64,000 bases of DNA from Diplodia intermedia. Its lineage: Eukaryota; Ascomycota; Dothideomycetes; Botryosphaeriales; Botryosphaeriaceae. The notes beneath the pieces are model-generated. The model was given only the letters and a program-made list of their open reading frames with translations. It searched no databases and was not told the origin of the DNA. The stretch lies in the NCBI GenBank assembly GCA_021495925.1, contig JAKEKT010000022.1, positions 248,001 to 312,000 of the forward strand, read 5' to 3'. Below are positions 20,978-31,746 of this stretch, one piece after another (within the stretch, counting starts at the first letter, position 1; every line of letters begins with the position of its first letter). The translations under genes and the position numbers were made by a program.

Positions 20978-21603
20978 TCTGGTGGAGAGGCAGATGTGTG
21001 GGGGGGGAATCGCGGTAGCGGGGTAGAGCAATCGGCGTGGAAAGGCGCAATCGCTGAATGGGTAGAGTGAGGCAAGCCATGTTGCTGGCGTTGATGCAGT
21101 CTGTCGCTCAATAAGATAGCGGAGTGAGGCGCAGGCAGCAAAGGCTCCCTCTTAATTTAAGCTTAACCCTTCCTCGAAGAGCGGCGCAAGGCCAGCTCAA
21201 TCAACGAAAGGCAGAGAAGGCTCGGAAGCCAACCTGCAAGGGAAAAAAACTCTGTTGCAGAGAAAACCCCAGACAAGAAGAATCGGTGCCAGCCACGGCC
21301 TTCAAGTCCTTTTCCACCACTTCCCCCTGACAGCCCAACAGTAAGGGGTAGCTTGAAGGAAAAGAAAAAAAGAGAGGAAAGGTTGAGGGGAGGAGGGCCT
21401 TATATAGGCGACGGGCGGCGGCGGAAGTTCTGGGTCACCGGGACGGCGGGCGGCGCTGGCATGGCAACCACTCCAGTGTGAGGCTCAGGTTGGCTGAAAG
21501 GGGAAGGAACAGCGGTTGCCTAACGCACCAGACATTGAAAAGTGGGTGGACACAGCCGAGCATGTCTTAGATTTGTCTTCACCTCGTCATGTACCATAGG
21601 TAC
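20978..21603. other. Convergent intergenic region
   Basis: This 0.6-kb region lies between the amidase stop and the Rpp40 stop and should hold two 3' UTRs. A poly-purine run lies at 21358-21400. No gene is seen. Confidence 0.5.
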
Positions 21604-22953
21604 TCATTTACACTCCCAACTCAGCACATCTCTCGACCCGACCCCCAGCATGGTGTACGTCTCACCCTCAAACCCCGCAACACTCATCGCCATCCAAGTC
21701 CTCTGCGCACCGACGCTACCGCCAACAATACCTCTCCTCGCAATCATCCACAGTCGTAATAGGAAAGCTGGAGGGATGAGGCCACGCCACCGTAGCCTCG
21801 TCAGATGCTCAACAGCCGGCGGGTCCGCGTCGCCATCTGAGCGGTACGGCATGGGCACCTCGTAGCAGCTCAGGAAGCTGTCGATGTCGTCATCGGCGTT
21901 GATACGCGGTGACTCCAGGCTGACCATGCCCAGCCACTCAAGCACCTCTGCACTGTACTCCGGGTCGCAGAGGTCAGCGACAGAGGTCAAGGCGGGTACC
22001 TTCACCCGAGGTAAGTTGAGACGGTCTTGTTGTGCCGTGATGAGTTGCGGAGAGTGAGCGAGGATGGGGCCTGTATCATGGGTATTAGTGAGCGCTTGGT
22101 CATCAATCTAGATGATTGCATGGTGCACCAACCTGAAGGAGGTTGGTCGGGGCTCTGGACATCATGGAAAAGCCATGTGAGAGAGTGATTTAGCACGTTC
22201 TTGAATGCCCAGACGATGCGCTCGAAGCCCTTTTTCCCGTGCAGCATGGATGGTAGGCGAAGTTCTAGCTCGACGGCTGAAGCGGCATTAGTTTGCTGTG
22301 CTCGCGTGGGGGGAGAGCGGTTGCATACCAAACCTCTCCTTGGTGTGCTTTCTGCCGCCATGAGGGATAGGCTTGCCCACAAGTCCACATTTTTCGTATG
22401 TTGCACGATCGAGCTCAAGCCTCAATACGCCTGAGAATGTGTCAGAATGTCGCAGACTATGCCGCCGCCATCTACAACAAGAGCGTACCTTCACGGAGCG
22501 AGAAGACGTTGTCGATGCCGCGGCGGCCTTCAGATATCATCAAGACATTTCCTGTCAGTGATATTAGCATCTATTACCGACAAGCCAGGGGTGCTAGCGG
22601 CGCCTACCGGTCTTGATGTAGTGGTTGAAGAAATCGCCGTCAATAATCTCGCCAAGCGACAAGTAGACTCTGGCATAGTGGAACTTGCCCGCAGCAGCGT
22701 CCAGCTCTTGTCGTATCACTTCATAAACCTCATCGGGCAGCATCAGGTCGGCCTACCCGCAAGTCAGCGCGATCGAAATCACGTGGCGGCGGGATGCGCA
22801 GCAACGAACGGTATGGGAGAAAGGCTGAGCCAGGATCGTGTTGAAAGGTTTTTTTTTGGTGGGCGGGTGCTTGTCACCCACATGCTCGCCGAGCATGGCG
22901 TGGGTGAAGTAACATTTTGGCGACGGCACGCTCTCGTTCACGATGTCGAGCAT
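21604..22953 (-). CDS. RNase P/MRP protein subunit Rpp40
   Basis: Six exons (22810-22953, 22608-22752, 22489-22551, 22329-22430, 22133-22276, 21604-22070) keep frame and give 354 aa. Family-typical segments are PSPKCYFTHAML near the N-terminus, HPPTKKKPFNTILAQPFSHT, LMLPDEVYEVIRQELD, VYLSLGEIIDGDFFNHYIKTG, VLRLELDRATYEKCGLVGKPIP, KKGFERIVWAFKNVLNHSLTWLFHD, and a C-terminal block with LCDPEYSAEVLEWLGMVSLESPR. These fit the Ribonuc_P_40 family, a protein subunit of nuclear RNase P/MRP acting in tRNA and rRNA processing. The first ATG of the conserved frame is used; a short upstream exon cannot be excluded. Donors GTTCGT and GTTGGT are weaker than consensus but are the ones that preserve frame. 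Confidence 0.85.
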
Positions 22954-23360
22954 TCTGGCGGATCTTGGGATTTAGTTGCAGGGTGAGAGAGCAGGCGTCG
23001 TCACTGGGAAACTGGTGCAACATGGCCCGTGCGCGCTTTCCGCTTCAGGTGAGCATGGTCATGACTATCCCTGCATGACCCAGTTGTTGGCGCGAGTCAC
23101 CGCAAAGGTCAAAGGTACATAAGAGACGCTTCGCAGTAATACTTGATTCTTTAGGTGTCGTATCGCAAAACCTTGCGTTGCTCGTACAGGATAGTAGGTT
23201 CCTCTTCATTAAGAGTCTGTCAGGTCAAGGACACGCCGCTCCCATATTCAAAACACGCCCATGCGCCGTCGCTAATGCACCATCCAGTCCGTTATACAAG
23301 CGCCAGAAGTAGTGTCCCAAGCCGAACTCCAGGTTAAAGAACATGTCAGATGGCCACAGG
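22954..23360. other. Spacer between Rpp40 start and E2 stop
   Basis: This 407-bp region lies between two genes on the minus strand and contains the Rpp40 promoter and the E2 3' UTR. No gene is seen. Confidence 0.4.
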
Positions 23361-24521
23361 TCACAGCCTCTTCAAGCCTCTCCGCGGCCCAAAGGCGCCG
23401 CGGTTGTACCTCTTCAGACAATATCCAGCCGCCTTGAAGCGCCGCATCTCATGCCGTTCCCTACGCGCCGCTTCTGGTGAGTATCTCGGCGCACCGGCAG
23501 CCTTCTCTGGCGCCCAACCAAACGACAGAGTGTTAAGACGGCCATTGAGTGATCCATGGGACGACGAGCTTGAAGCGGGCCGCTCTGGGCTATGCGATGA
23601 CTGCACAGTGGGCTGAGGAGTTTGATACGCGGCTTGCTGGGCGATGTTGGCAGCGGTATGCCTGGTGATGCGCATGGGCGCGTTTGCCGTGCCGGGCGTC
23701 TGTATGCTTGCGAGAGGGGTGCTCGGCATCTCGAACGAGCCAGCTGCGGCCGTCGACGCCTGCGACGCGCCCGCAGTAGCGATGACTGGCGGCGCCGGTG
23801 TTGAGAAAGTGGGCGGTGCTGGTATCCAGTCGTCGGACTCGCGCCTCGATCCGACGTTTTCCTCCATCTCCGCCGACGCCTTTTGCGTCATTTTCGACTT
23901 GCCCTTGGTGCTCTTTCTTCCATTCCCCCTTGCCCTTTGCTCCTCGACCACCATGTCGCTGTGCGCGGTTTCGTTTTCCGCGTCGCTCCTCTCCTCCGCC
24001 ACCTTCTCCTCCCCCCGGGCCTTCGCCTCCTCCACCAGCTGCCGCAGCTCCCGCGGCACCTGCGCATGGATCCCTGTCATCAGCCGCGCCCGGCGGCAGA
24101 ACGCATCCCAGTCCTCCTGCAGCAGTGCGCCAGCCTCGGCATTGAGCGCGCTGGCCGGGTTGGGTTGAATCAACAAGCAGCTGATAGTGACGAGCACATC
24201 GCGCAGCGTCAGCCCCGCCTGCCAGTCGCGCTTGAGCGTGTCGACGCACACGGCGCCCGTCGCCTCCTCGACATTGGGGTGCCAGATGCGAGTGCGGAAG
24301 TGCGCCGTCGGCGGGGCCGCGGGGTACGTCGCCGGCATCTCCAGGTGCAGCCGGTACACGCCCGCCGCATACGGCGTGCCCTGTGGCCCCGCCAGCAGCA
24401 CGTCCAGCTGCGTCAGATCGTCCGAGGAGTCGGTATGCGGCGCGAAGAGGTAGTTGGGCGGTAGGTCGGCGTGCAGCGTGGCGTGGTCGCCCGCGAGGCG
24501 GCGGAGCGAGCGCGAGTTCAT
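23361..24521 (-). CDS. Ubiquitin-conjugating enzyme E2, UBE2S-like
   Basis: This is a single exon of 386 aa. The UBC fold spans residues about 5-160: LLAGPQGTPYAAGVYRLHLEMPATYPAAPPTAHFRT, IWHPNVEEATGAVCVDTLKRDWQAGLTLRDVL, then CLLIQPNPASALNAEAGALL and FCRRARLMTGIHA. The catalytic Cys is in GAVCVDTLKRDW. The TLKRDW and PNPASALNAEAG blocks place it in the UBE2S branch, the E2 that elongates Lys11-linked chains with the anaphase-promoting complex in animals. A long, low-complexity, Ser/Thr/Ala/Pro-rich tail of about 200 residues follows, and the protein ends GPRRGLKRL. That terminal Leu-x-Arg-Leu resembles the LRRL tail by which UBE2S docks on the APC/C. Whether the fungal protein works with the APC/C is an inference. 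Confidence 0.88.
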   Translation of the reverse strand: MNSRSLRRLAGDHATLHADLPPNYLFAPHTDSSDDLTQLDVLLAGPQGTPYAAGVYRLHLEMPATYPAAPPTAHFRTRIWHPNVEEATGAVCVDTLKRDWQAGLTLRDVLVTISCLLIQPNPASALNAEAGALLQEDWDAFCRRARLMTGIHAQVPRELRQLVEEAKARGEEKVAEERSDAENETAHSDMVVEEQRARGNGRKSTKGKSKMTQKASAEMEENVGSRRESDDWIPAPPTFSTPAPPVIATAGASQASTAAAGSFEMPSTPLASIQTPGTANAPMRITRHTAANIAQQAAYQTPQPTVQSSHSPERPASSSSSHGSLNGRLNTLSFGWAPEKAAGAPRYSPEAARRERHEMRRFKAAGYCLKRYNRGAFGPRRGLKRL

Positions 24522-25247
24522 TTTGAGCCGGCGAAAACAGAAAATGCGATTGGAATCCTAGGAGATACAACTAGAGGAGAGGGCGGCCAAAGGCGGACAG
24601 GCGTGAGAATGCTGTGGTAGATGAGGGTCGGATGGGCGGTCGTGGAGGGGAATGTGTTGTTTACTGGGGCTCGTTCTGCGGTGCGACAGCCGCAGTTAAG
24701 CCAGCCGTGTTGCTTAATGGATCTGGCGCGCGGGTGACGCGCTCGCGCTCGTTTCGCGCCGCGTCTGATGGCTGCCCGGCACTCTGCACCAACCACGACT
24801 GCCAGACCCTTGTCCTGACCCACAGCTATATACTCGAGGCTTTTCGATAAGCTTTTGAGGTCTTGTCTCCTGCATGGCCATGCTTTGTGGCTGCATCAAC
24901 GTTTGCATGTTCTTTCACAAGCATGCACGCTTTCATCTAGCTACCATTATTTGTATTGAAACATGGACTCAATTTGGAGAAAACGCCAACACTGTCGTAG
25001 AGACTGCAGCTATAGCAGTACGGTATGAGAATCACTAGTACAGACCCTTGCGCCCAGTAAATGCACCCAACCCCGCATGATCGAGAATTGGAACTAAACA
25101 CGTCAAAAAACCCCTTCCCCAGCGCTGTAACCCATTCTAGGAGAAGGTGTTAAAGCAACCCGGTTCGATGCCGGAAGCCGAAATAGTAGCTACTTGTGGA
25201 GATACGGATGTAAGAGTCCGGATGCGTCTAGGATTGCTTTATCTCGC
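24522..25247. other. Spacer between E2 start and Mpv17-family stop
   Basis: This 0.7-kb spacer contains the E2 promoter on the minus strand and the 3' UTR of the upstream gene. A TTCGATG motif at about 25160 looks like a tRNA B box but has no cloverleaf around it. No gene is seen. Confidence 0.4.
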
Positions 25248-26185
25248 TTAGGACTCGTCGGAGGCATTGGTCAGAGAAAGGTATGCGGTCCACGCAATTC
25301 CAATCGTGGAGACAAAGGGCTGAGGAAAGGGGCCGTTAGCAGTGGTCTTGAACACCGGCCTTGGGAGCGTCTTACAATCTGGTACTGGATGGGCATTAGA
25401 CGGAAATTGATGATTTGTACCGCCGGCCACACCACGTAGTTTGCCTTCAGCGATGGAACATAGACATCCTGGAATTTGCGCAACACCGCGCGCTTGTCGC
25501 CACCCTCCGCAACGGTCATGAAAGTGAAGAAGCATCCGAGACCTGGAGTAGATACGGTTAGCACCCACAATTTCGTGCACATGGGCAAGCTGCCAGGCAC
25601 ATACCGAACGGTGCGAAGATGAACTGGTCCATAGCGACACGCTTCAGCGCCGGGCCCATTTTAGCGGTTTTGGTGATGGGGAAGTTCCTTGACAAGAAGC
25701 CAAACCACTTGTGCTGCACCGGCGCCATCAAGAAACCATAGGCCATGAATCTCGTCAACCTTTCGAAGTCGAATGGAGGAGGCAGGCGCCTTGAATCCGG
25801 GATGAGCTCATCGTCAGGGTACGGCATCTTCTTGTCGAGCTCATGAATCTCAATAGCGAAGAAGTCATCCTTGTCGACGCCTCCGGGTTTGCGCACCGCT
25901 CGCTCTCGGATTGCCGTCAAAGACTGTGCTACTGTATCTGCGATGCCACCAAGAACCTATCGCCGTGTTAGCCGCTTGAAGCAACGGGGTTCCAAGGCAG
26001 TATCGCATTATGGGAAGGCGCAGGGTGAGACGAGCGATGACGTACGGCGTTCGTTATCATGGTGGTGAGAACTGGTCGCACCTGGTCAGCAGGGCATCTC
26101 ATATTGGAAAGATGCAGCTCGACTTACCCGGGCGGTTCGCATAGTAAGTGTTGAACTTGCGCGAAAGAATGGATACGGCGGCCAT
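25248..26185 (-). CDS. Mpv17/PMP22-family membrane protein
   Basis: Five exons (26128-26185, 26046-26071, 25605-25956, 25376-25542, 25248-25319) keep frame and give 224 aa. The second exon is only 26 nt. The N-terminus SRKFNTYYANRPVLTTMITNAVLGGIADTVAQS is the classic family start. Family motifs continue with FDFERLTRFMAYGFLMAPVQHKWFGFL, FIFAPFGLGCFFTFM, and the signature YVVWPAVQIINFRLMPIQYQIPFVSTIGIAWTAYLS. Four membrane helices are expected. Members sit in the mitochondrial inner membrane (Sym1/Mpv17) or in peroxisomes (PMP22); this sequence does not decide which. A polar insertion (EIHELDKKMPYPDDELIPDSRRLPPP) between helices 1 and 2 is longer than in Sym1. The biochemical role of the family is unsettled (small channel or metabolite transport). 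Confidence 0.9.
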
Positions 26186-26963
26186 TTGGAGGAGGAAGAC
26201 GATAGCGTGTAGGAGAGGCTAGGTTTGCGACCAGCAGAGTCAGCACCAGTCTGGCAGCGGGAAGAAGCGGCGCAAGATTCGCTGGGATTCCATGGGGTGC
26301 ACGTACAATACTGCCGTAGATGTAGCGGCTGTTAAGAGTGCGCAGCAGGCGACGTCGTTGTCCTTCAATCATTGTGAAAGGTGGTCGGTGGAGCACCGGG
26401 TTTGCAGTGACGTCGTTGATGAGGATCGGTGGTAGGCGCGAATGCGCTCCTGGCGAGGGCAGGCTGGCAGGTAGCTGAGTGGCGGGGGTTCAGCCAGCGC
26501 TTTCCGTCGCCGCGCACGGGTAATGGGTATCGTCTGGTCGCGGCGGTCGCGCTGAGGTGCTGGTCCAAGGGATATGTGTGTGCAGGAGGGAGATGCGGCA
26601 CGCAAGTTGGCCGGAGGGTGGTGTTGCGAGGCGGAGTCGTCGCCCGCTCGTCCCGCGCTTCCCTTACTCTGTGGCTCTGATCTAAAATCAGCTGCCAATT
26701 CCGGGCCTGCATTCCCCACCCAACCCGGGCTGCCCATCTCAGCATCCGACCAAGCAAACTCACCTGTGCGCCATGGCTTCCTTCGCATCTCTTTATTATT
26801 TCTAATCATCTAGGTATCTTATCTGCGGCATCGCTGCCTGTTTCCACCCTCCGCCAACAACGCAGTCACGGGATACGTAATCCTGAAACGCGTCCGATGC
26901 ATGGATCCCAAGAGCACCCTCCAACATATCTTCCTGCAAATCGCAGCATTTCTCGTCCGCATC
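26186..26963. other. Spacer between Mpv17-family start and trs65 stop
   Basis: This 0.78-kb spacer holds the Mpv17-family promoter and the trs65 3' UTR. Open frames on both strands overlap each other and have no domain or usable start context. Confidence 0.4.
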
Positions 26964-28793
26964 TCATGTTCCGCCAGATCTTTCGTATGACACAATGATC
27001 GGGAGATCATGGATGTCCGTATATTCGTCTGTCTGTAGGTCTACCAGGCGCAGGGCTTCCAGGTTGAGTATTCCATCTTTGAATGGCTCCAGCTCTATCT
27101 GCGTATTCTTGCAGGCGGATGGCCCCAAGGTACTAGACTACGGATCAGCACATTTCTATGACGAGACGGCACAGTAGATGACTTACCCAATGTGGAGCCC
27201 CCTCGACGTGTGGAGGAGTAAGTCTGGCGACCTCCCGACGGTAAGATCCTTGAATACGACCTGAAATTCCAGCCTGCGCTCCCTGTCTGAACGGTTGACA
27301 ATAAACACATCCCAGACAAAGGGTTCCGCGACGTAGACACGTTCCGGCCCAACGATGGTGACCGCAATGTCAATGATGCCTGCCGACGAGACCTCTTGCT
27401 GGGCGCCTTCCATGTAAGGCAGAGAATCGGGTCCTAGTTGTTTCGAGGAAGTAGAGTTAATGCTGCTCAGGTTCCTCTGGTGCGCTGAACGACCGAGGAG
27501 ATGGTCTGGGACTCGAAGTTTTGATTTGAGCACGTGTGCGATGTCTACGTTTGTCCTCCAGTCGATTGCGACTTCAGGCTGGCAATCTTCTGACAAGAGC
27601 ACCTTCGCTCTTATTCTGACATCCAACGCATGGATGTTCATTGGCACTGTGTAATCCTTGGACACGTCGTTAGGAATCAGCTTGTACAGCAGAGCAACTT
27701 GGTCGCCGGATTTGTAGATATGCTCGTGGCCGCCGCCGAGGTTCTCTCCACAGGACTCTACGCGGCCGTCCGAAAGCGCAAGTTCGACCTCGTTCAGGTT
27801 CAAGCTATAGCCAGCCATCCCAGTTACTTCAAAATCGAAGGATGCGAAAATCGAGAGGTCTGACACTGGAGCATAGCTCTTCGTGTACCGAATTCTCCAT
27901 GCAAGCGCGGGAAATGCCCGAAAAGTCCGCCTGCTGGCATTTTGAAGCGGGCGCAGGAGATCGCGTTCCACTGAAGGAGCCGGCGCAACCTTGGTGATGC
28001 GCGAGGCGGACAGATGCGGTTTTACGCCCCGAAGGGCGGGGTCTCTGGCAAATGCTTCTAGCAAATTGCCTGATAAAGGAGCCAAGCTCGGTAGATACTC
28101 GTCATCCAGGACCTCGGATTTGACCTGCTGCACAGGCTTTAGAGACGCCCCTACCGAAAAATAGACGACCGGTTTCGGTAGTCTTGATCGCGGGTGTCCT
28201 AGAGTCAGTTAGACTTGGTCTGCGGAGTCGTTCGGCACTGGCATTACCTATGAAGACCTCAACCTTCCAAGCTACATAGCAATACTCTTGCGAGTTGCCG
28301 TTCTCGTAAGTAACGCCCTTGGAGGAGAAAAGAACCGGCTCTGCGGGATTCAGGACAGAGGCAGAATGGAGAAGCTCCTTTAGCGGGGGGGCATGCGGGG
28401 CGCCTAGGTGAGACAAAGGAGCAGTCGAGGTAGCGTAAGCCTCGACGTTGATGGCGAGTCTCCCCAGGTAGGACTTGAGGGTGTTCTCGTCGGTAGTCGG
28501 CGTGCGAAGGACCACGTAGACCGGAACAAGTTCATCTAGAGTCCTAGGAATGAGTAAGAAGCTTGCTTCAGGACTGTGCCCGGTTCTAAGCGCATACCAA
28601 AGAAGAGAAACTGCCTCTGCGATTGGAAAGGCAGGATCGAAGTGCTAGCTTCGTTTATGGCGCCGTCCCAAGCACCGAGCGACTTCTGCAGATCGGCGGC
28701 TGTAGCAGCAGGCACGACGGTCTCGACCAGGGAAGTCTCAGAAAAATCAGTGCTGGTGGTGCGCGAGTGGCCGGGAAGCCTGGCGGTCGTCAT
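26964..28793 (-). CDS. trs65: TRAPP II complex subunit Trs65
   Basis: Four exons (28598-28793, 28248-28535, 27187-28198, 26964-27132) keep frame and give 554 aa. Trs65 is a fungal-specific subunit of the TRAPP II guanine-nucleotide exchange complex acting at the late Golgi. Evidence is the domain pattern: an N-terminal beta-rich block (ELVPVYVVLRTP), a middle block (VKPHLSASRITKVAPAPSVERDLLRPLQNASRRTFRAFPALAWRIRYT), a beta-sandwich with ALDVRIRAKVLLSEDCQPEVAIDWRTNVD, then VTIVGPERVYVAEPFVWDVFIVNRSDRERRLEF and a C-terminal LEALRLVDLQTDEYTDIHDLPIIV, a hallmark ending. The last exon is recoverable only by splicing out a 54-nt intron. The gene shares a 450-bp divergent promoter with Prp40. Confidence 0.88.
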
Positions 28794-29243
28794 GGTTGAT
28801 TGGGAGGATGGTGCTTTATGTAGAATTGTGCATCTTGTGTTCCTGTCATGCAAGGCGGGACGGGGACCTGGTCTGGTTGAGAGCGGAGCTTTGGACGTGC
28901 AGCCAGCCGTCAGCCCCTGGGCAAAAGTGCAATAAAGGGGAGTTGAAGGGCGAAATCGCGCGGGGGCCAGGTTCCTCGGGCCGGCGAGCTGATTGGAGTT
29001 CAGTCTGCAAGCAGCGAGAGGATGTCGAGCCGGGGTGATGGTAAGGGGACAGCAGCGGTGTTGACGCCCGCGCCAAGCCCCGCCACGCTGATCGCCGCCT
29101 TCACCGCCCGCGCAAAACTAGCCAGCGCGCGCCTGGAGCTCGTCGCTGCGACTCGCCGGCCCTGCAGTCCTCCACCAACACCTTCCTCGCGTTCGTCTAC
29201 GCATCGCTTATCACAACGTCGCCTGCCTCTCGGTTGCCGCGCC
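28794..29243. promoter_or_regulatory. Bidirectional promoter trs65 / prp40
   Basis: This 450-bp region separates two divergent ATGs. It is GC-rich without a TATA box. The Prp40 side has C/T-rich leader sequence. No gene is seen. Confidence 0.5.
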
Positions 29244-31746
29244 ATGAACGGCCATCCGCCAATGCCAGTCCTCTGGCAGGAGGCGCGCACCGCCGATGGT
29301 CGCGTCTACTACTACAACTCCCAGTCCAAGGTCACCCAATGGACGAAGCCCGACGAGCTTCTGACCCCGGTCGAGGTTGGTTTCTCGCCTTCGCTGCCCT
29401 CACCAATGCTGACCGTCCGCAGCGCGCTCTGAAAGATCTGCCATGGAAGGAGTACACCGCCGAGGGCGGCAAGAAGTACTGGTACAACACCGAGACCAAG
29501 CAGTCATCGTGGGAAATGCCCGAGGCCTTCAAGGTTGCTCTCGCATCCGTCCCACCTGCTCGTCCACCTGCAGCACCCGCGGCCCAGTTTGTAGCTGGCG
29601 CAGCCCCTACCTTTGCTTCACATGGCTATAATAGGGACGGTCCCGACCGCGCGCCTGCCGATCGCCAGATAGGCTACACGCAGTCCGAGAAGCTAGAGAG
29701 CTTGCGCTCCGTGCCATCCATTGACTCAAAGACCGGCCCTGAGTATTCGTCCTACGACGATGCCGAGGCTGCTTTCATGAAGCTCCTCAAACGCGCCGGT
29801 GTCCATCCTGACTGGACATGGGACCAAGCAATGCGCGCCACCATCAGAGACGATCAGTATCGCGCCATCAAGGACCCTAAGGACCGCAAGGCGGCTTTCG
29901 AGAAATACGTGGTCGAGGTGCGCGAGCAGGAGAAGGAGCGCGAGAAGGAGAGGCTTGCCAAGCTTCGCAATGACTTCAATAAAATGCTAAGGAGCCACCC
30001 AGAGATCAAATACTACACTCGATGGAAGACTGCTAAGCCGATTATCGAGGGCGAGACCATCTACCGCTCTGCAAAGAGCGATGAAGAGAGGAAGCAACTC
30101 TTCGAAGAGTACATCTGCGAGCTCTACAAGACGCACCTCGAGACCGAGGCCAAGGATCGCCAGCAAGCTAGCGAAGAGCTCTCGTCATTGCTTGGTGAAC
30201 TTCAGCTCGAACCGTACAGTCGTTGGACACAGGTCCGGGACGTGATCAAAGAGCACGAGCGATTCAAGGGTGATGAGAAGTTCGAGTTGTTGAGCAAGTT
30301 GGATCTCCTGAAGGCTTTTGAGGCCCACATCAAGACTCTTGAACGCAGCTTTAACGAGGTTCGCCAGAAGCAGAAGCAATCCAGAGCGAGGCGTGAGCGC
30401 CAAAACCGGGACAAGTTCATTGCGCTGCTCAAGGAGCTCCGCAGTGATGGCAAGATCAAAGCTGGAACGAAGTGGAAGGAAATTCACCCTTCTCTCGAGA
30501 ACGACTCCCGCTATGTTGCAATGCTGGGCCAGGCGGGCTCGACTCCTTTGGACTTGTTCTGGGACGTCGTCGAGGAAGAAGAACGCGTCTTGCGTAGTAA
30601 GAGACATGACGTCCTTGACGTTCTTGATGTGAGTTTCTCCCACAAACGATCCGTTCATGAGACACTTCCCCTGACAGAGTATAGGACCGTCGCTTCGAGA
30701 TCACTCAAAGCACCACCCTGGATGAGTTTATGGCACTGATGCGAGCTGAAAGGCGTACAGCAACTATCGATGACCACTCTCTTAAGCTTCTCTTTGAGCG
30801 TCTCAAAGAGAAAGAGCAGCAGCGTTCCGAAGCTAACAAGCACCAAGCTGAGCGTGTCCAACGCCGGCACATCGATAATCTGCGTTCTCGTATCAAGAGA
30901 TTGGAGCCCCCGGTCACTCTGGAAGACACATGGGAGCAGGTACGTCCTCGCCTTGAGAAGTTCGAAGAATTTCGACAGCTGGATTCGGACGAGCTGCGTC
31001 GCACGGCTTTCGACAAGCACTTGCGTCGCTTGAAGGAGAAGGAGGACGACCACGAACGCGAACGCGAGCGCGACCGCAGCAGGCGCGATCGCGACCGTGA
31101 ACGTGACCGTGAACGTGAACGTGATCGAGAACGGGACCGTGACCGCGACCGAGATCGCGACCGGGACTTCCGCAACGGCCACGGTCGCCGCCATCGCACC
31201 CGCACCCCCGAACCGGACGCCTACGAGGCTGATCGCCGCAAAGCGCAAGCGGACCGTGAACGCCAGTACCGCAAGTCCAGCCTGTCTGGTCTGTCGCCGC
31301 CTCCACGCAGCAGAGACTGGCGCGGAGATCGCTATGTAAGCGACAGAAGAGAGGTCAGTAGCCTGAGCCATTATGATCGCGAACGCAGAGAGCGCGATGT
31401 CGAGCGTGAACGCTCTTACATCAGCCGTGCCGACCCGCGTGAGAAGGCTAGCGAACTCGACTACGGCGATAGCAGAGCTGGAAGCATGAGGCGCAGGAGA
31501 GACAGCGAGAGTCCGGAGAACAAGCGGGATGCCAAGGTCAGTGCAATTTACCCCCTTGCCGCCGTCTGCTGGCGAATGTACTAAAAAAGTCTACAGAGAA
31601 CTCGTAGGGAAACTCGTGAGCGCACCTTTTCCCCTCGCCATCACAGATCTAGGACTCCCGAGAAGAAGGCCCAGCCTGCCGAGCCGCTTAAAGAGGACGC
31701 CGCTCTTCGCTCGGGCAGTGAGGAGGGCGAGATTGAAGAGGGTTAA
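29244..31746 (+). CDS. prp40: Pre-mRNA processing protein Prp40 (U1 snRNP)
   Basis: Four exons (29244-29375, 29423-30628, 30685-31536, 31597-31746) join in phase 0 to give 779 aa. Two WW domains lie at residues about 8-38 (LWQEARTADGRVYYYNSQSKVTQWTKPDE) and 48-78 (PWKEYTAEGGKKYWYNTETKQSSWEMPEA); the first intron lies between them. A series of FF domains follows (about 150-560; for example EAAFMKLLKRAGVHPDWTWDQAMRATIRDD). Prp40 is a U1 snRNP component that bridges the 5' splice site and branch-point factors. The C-terminal third is dominated by Arg/Asp/Glu repeats (RERDRDRD-type, about 31050-31180) and ends SGSEEGEIEEG. The final exon is supported by phase and by this acidic ending. Length and layout fit filamentous-fungal Prp40. 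Confidence 0.95.
31047..31185 (+). repeat. In-frame RD/RE-coding tandem repeat within prp40
   Basis: This is a low-complexity tract of CGYGAY/CGTGAAC-type hexamers encoding alternating Arg and Asp/Glu. It resembles the RD-rich tails of splicing factors and is prone to length change. Confidence 0.7.

Noticed and set aside
25130..25190. tRNA-like B box (GGTTCGATGCC)
   Set aside because: Only a four-base-pair T stem forms, and there is no acceptor stem, D arm or anticodon arm at the right distance.
26365..26809. Two overlapping minus-strand open frames of 132 and 146 aa
   Set aside because: They overlap each other in different frames and a plus-strand frame, with no family resemblance; they lie in the Mpv17-family promoter.
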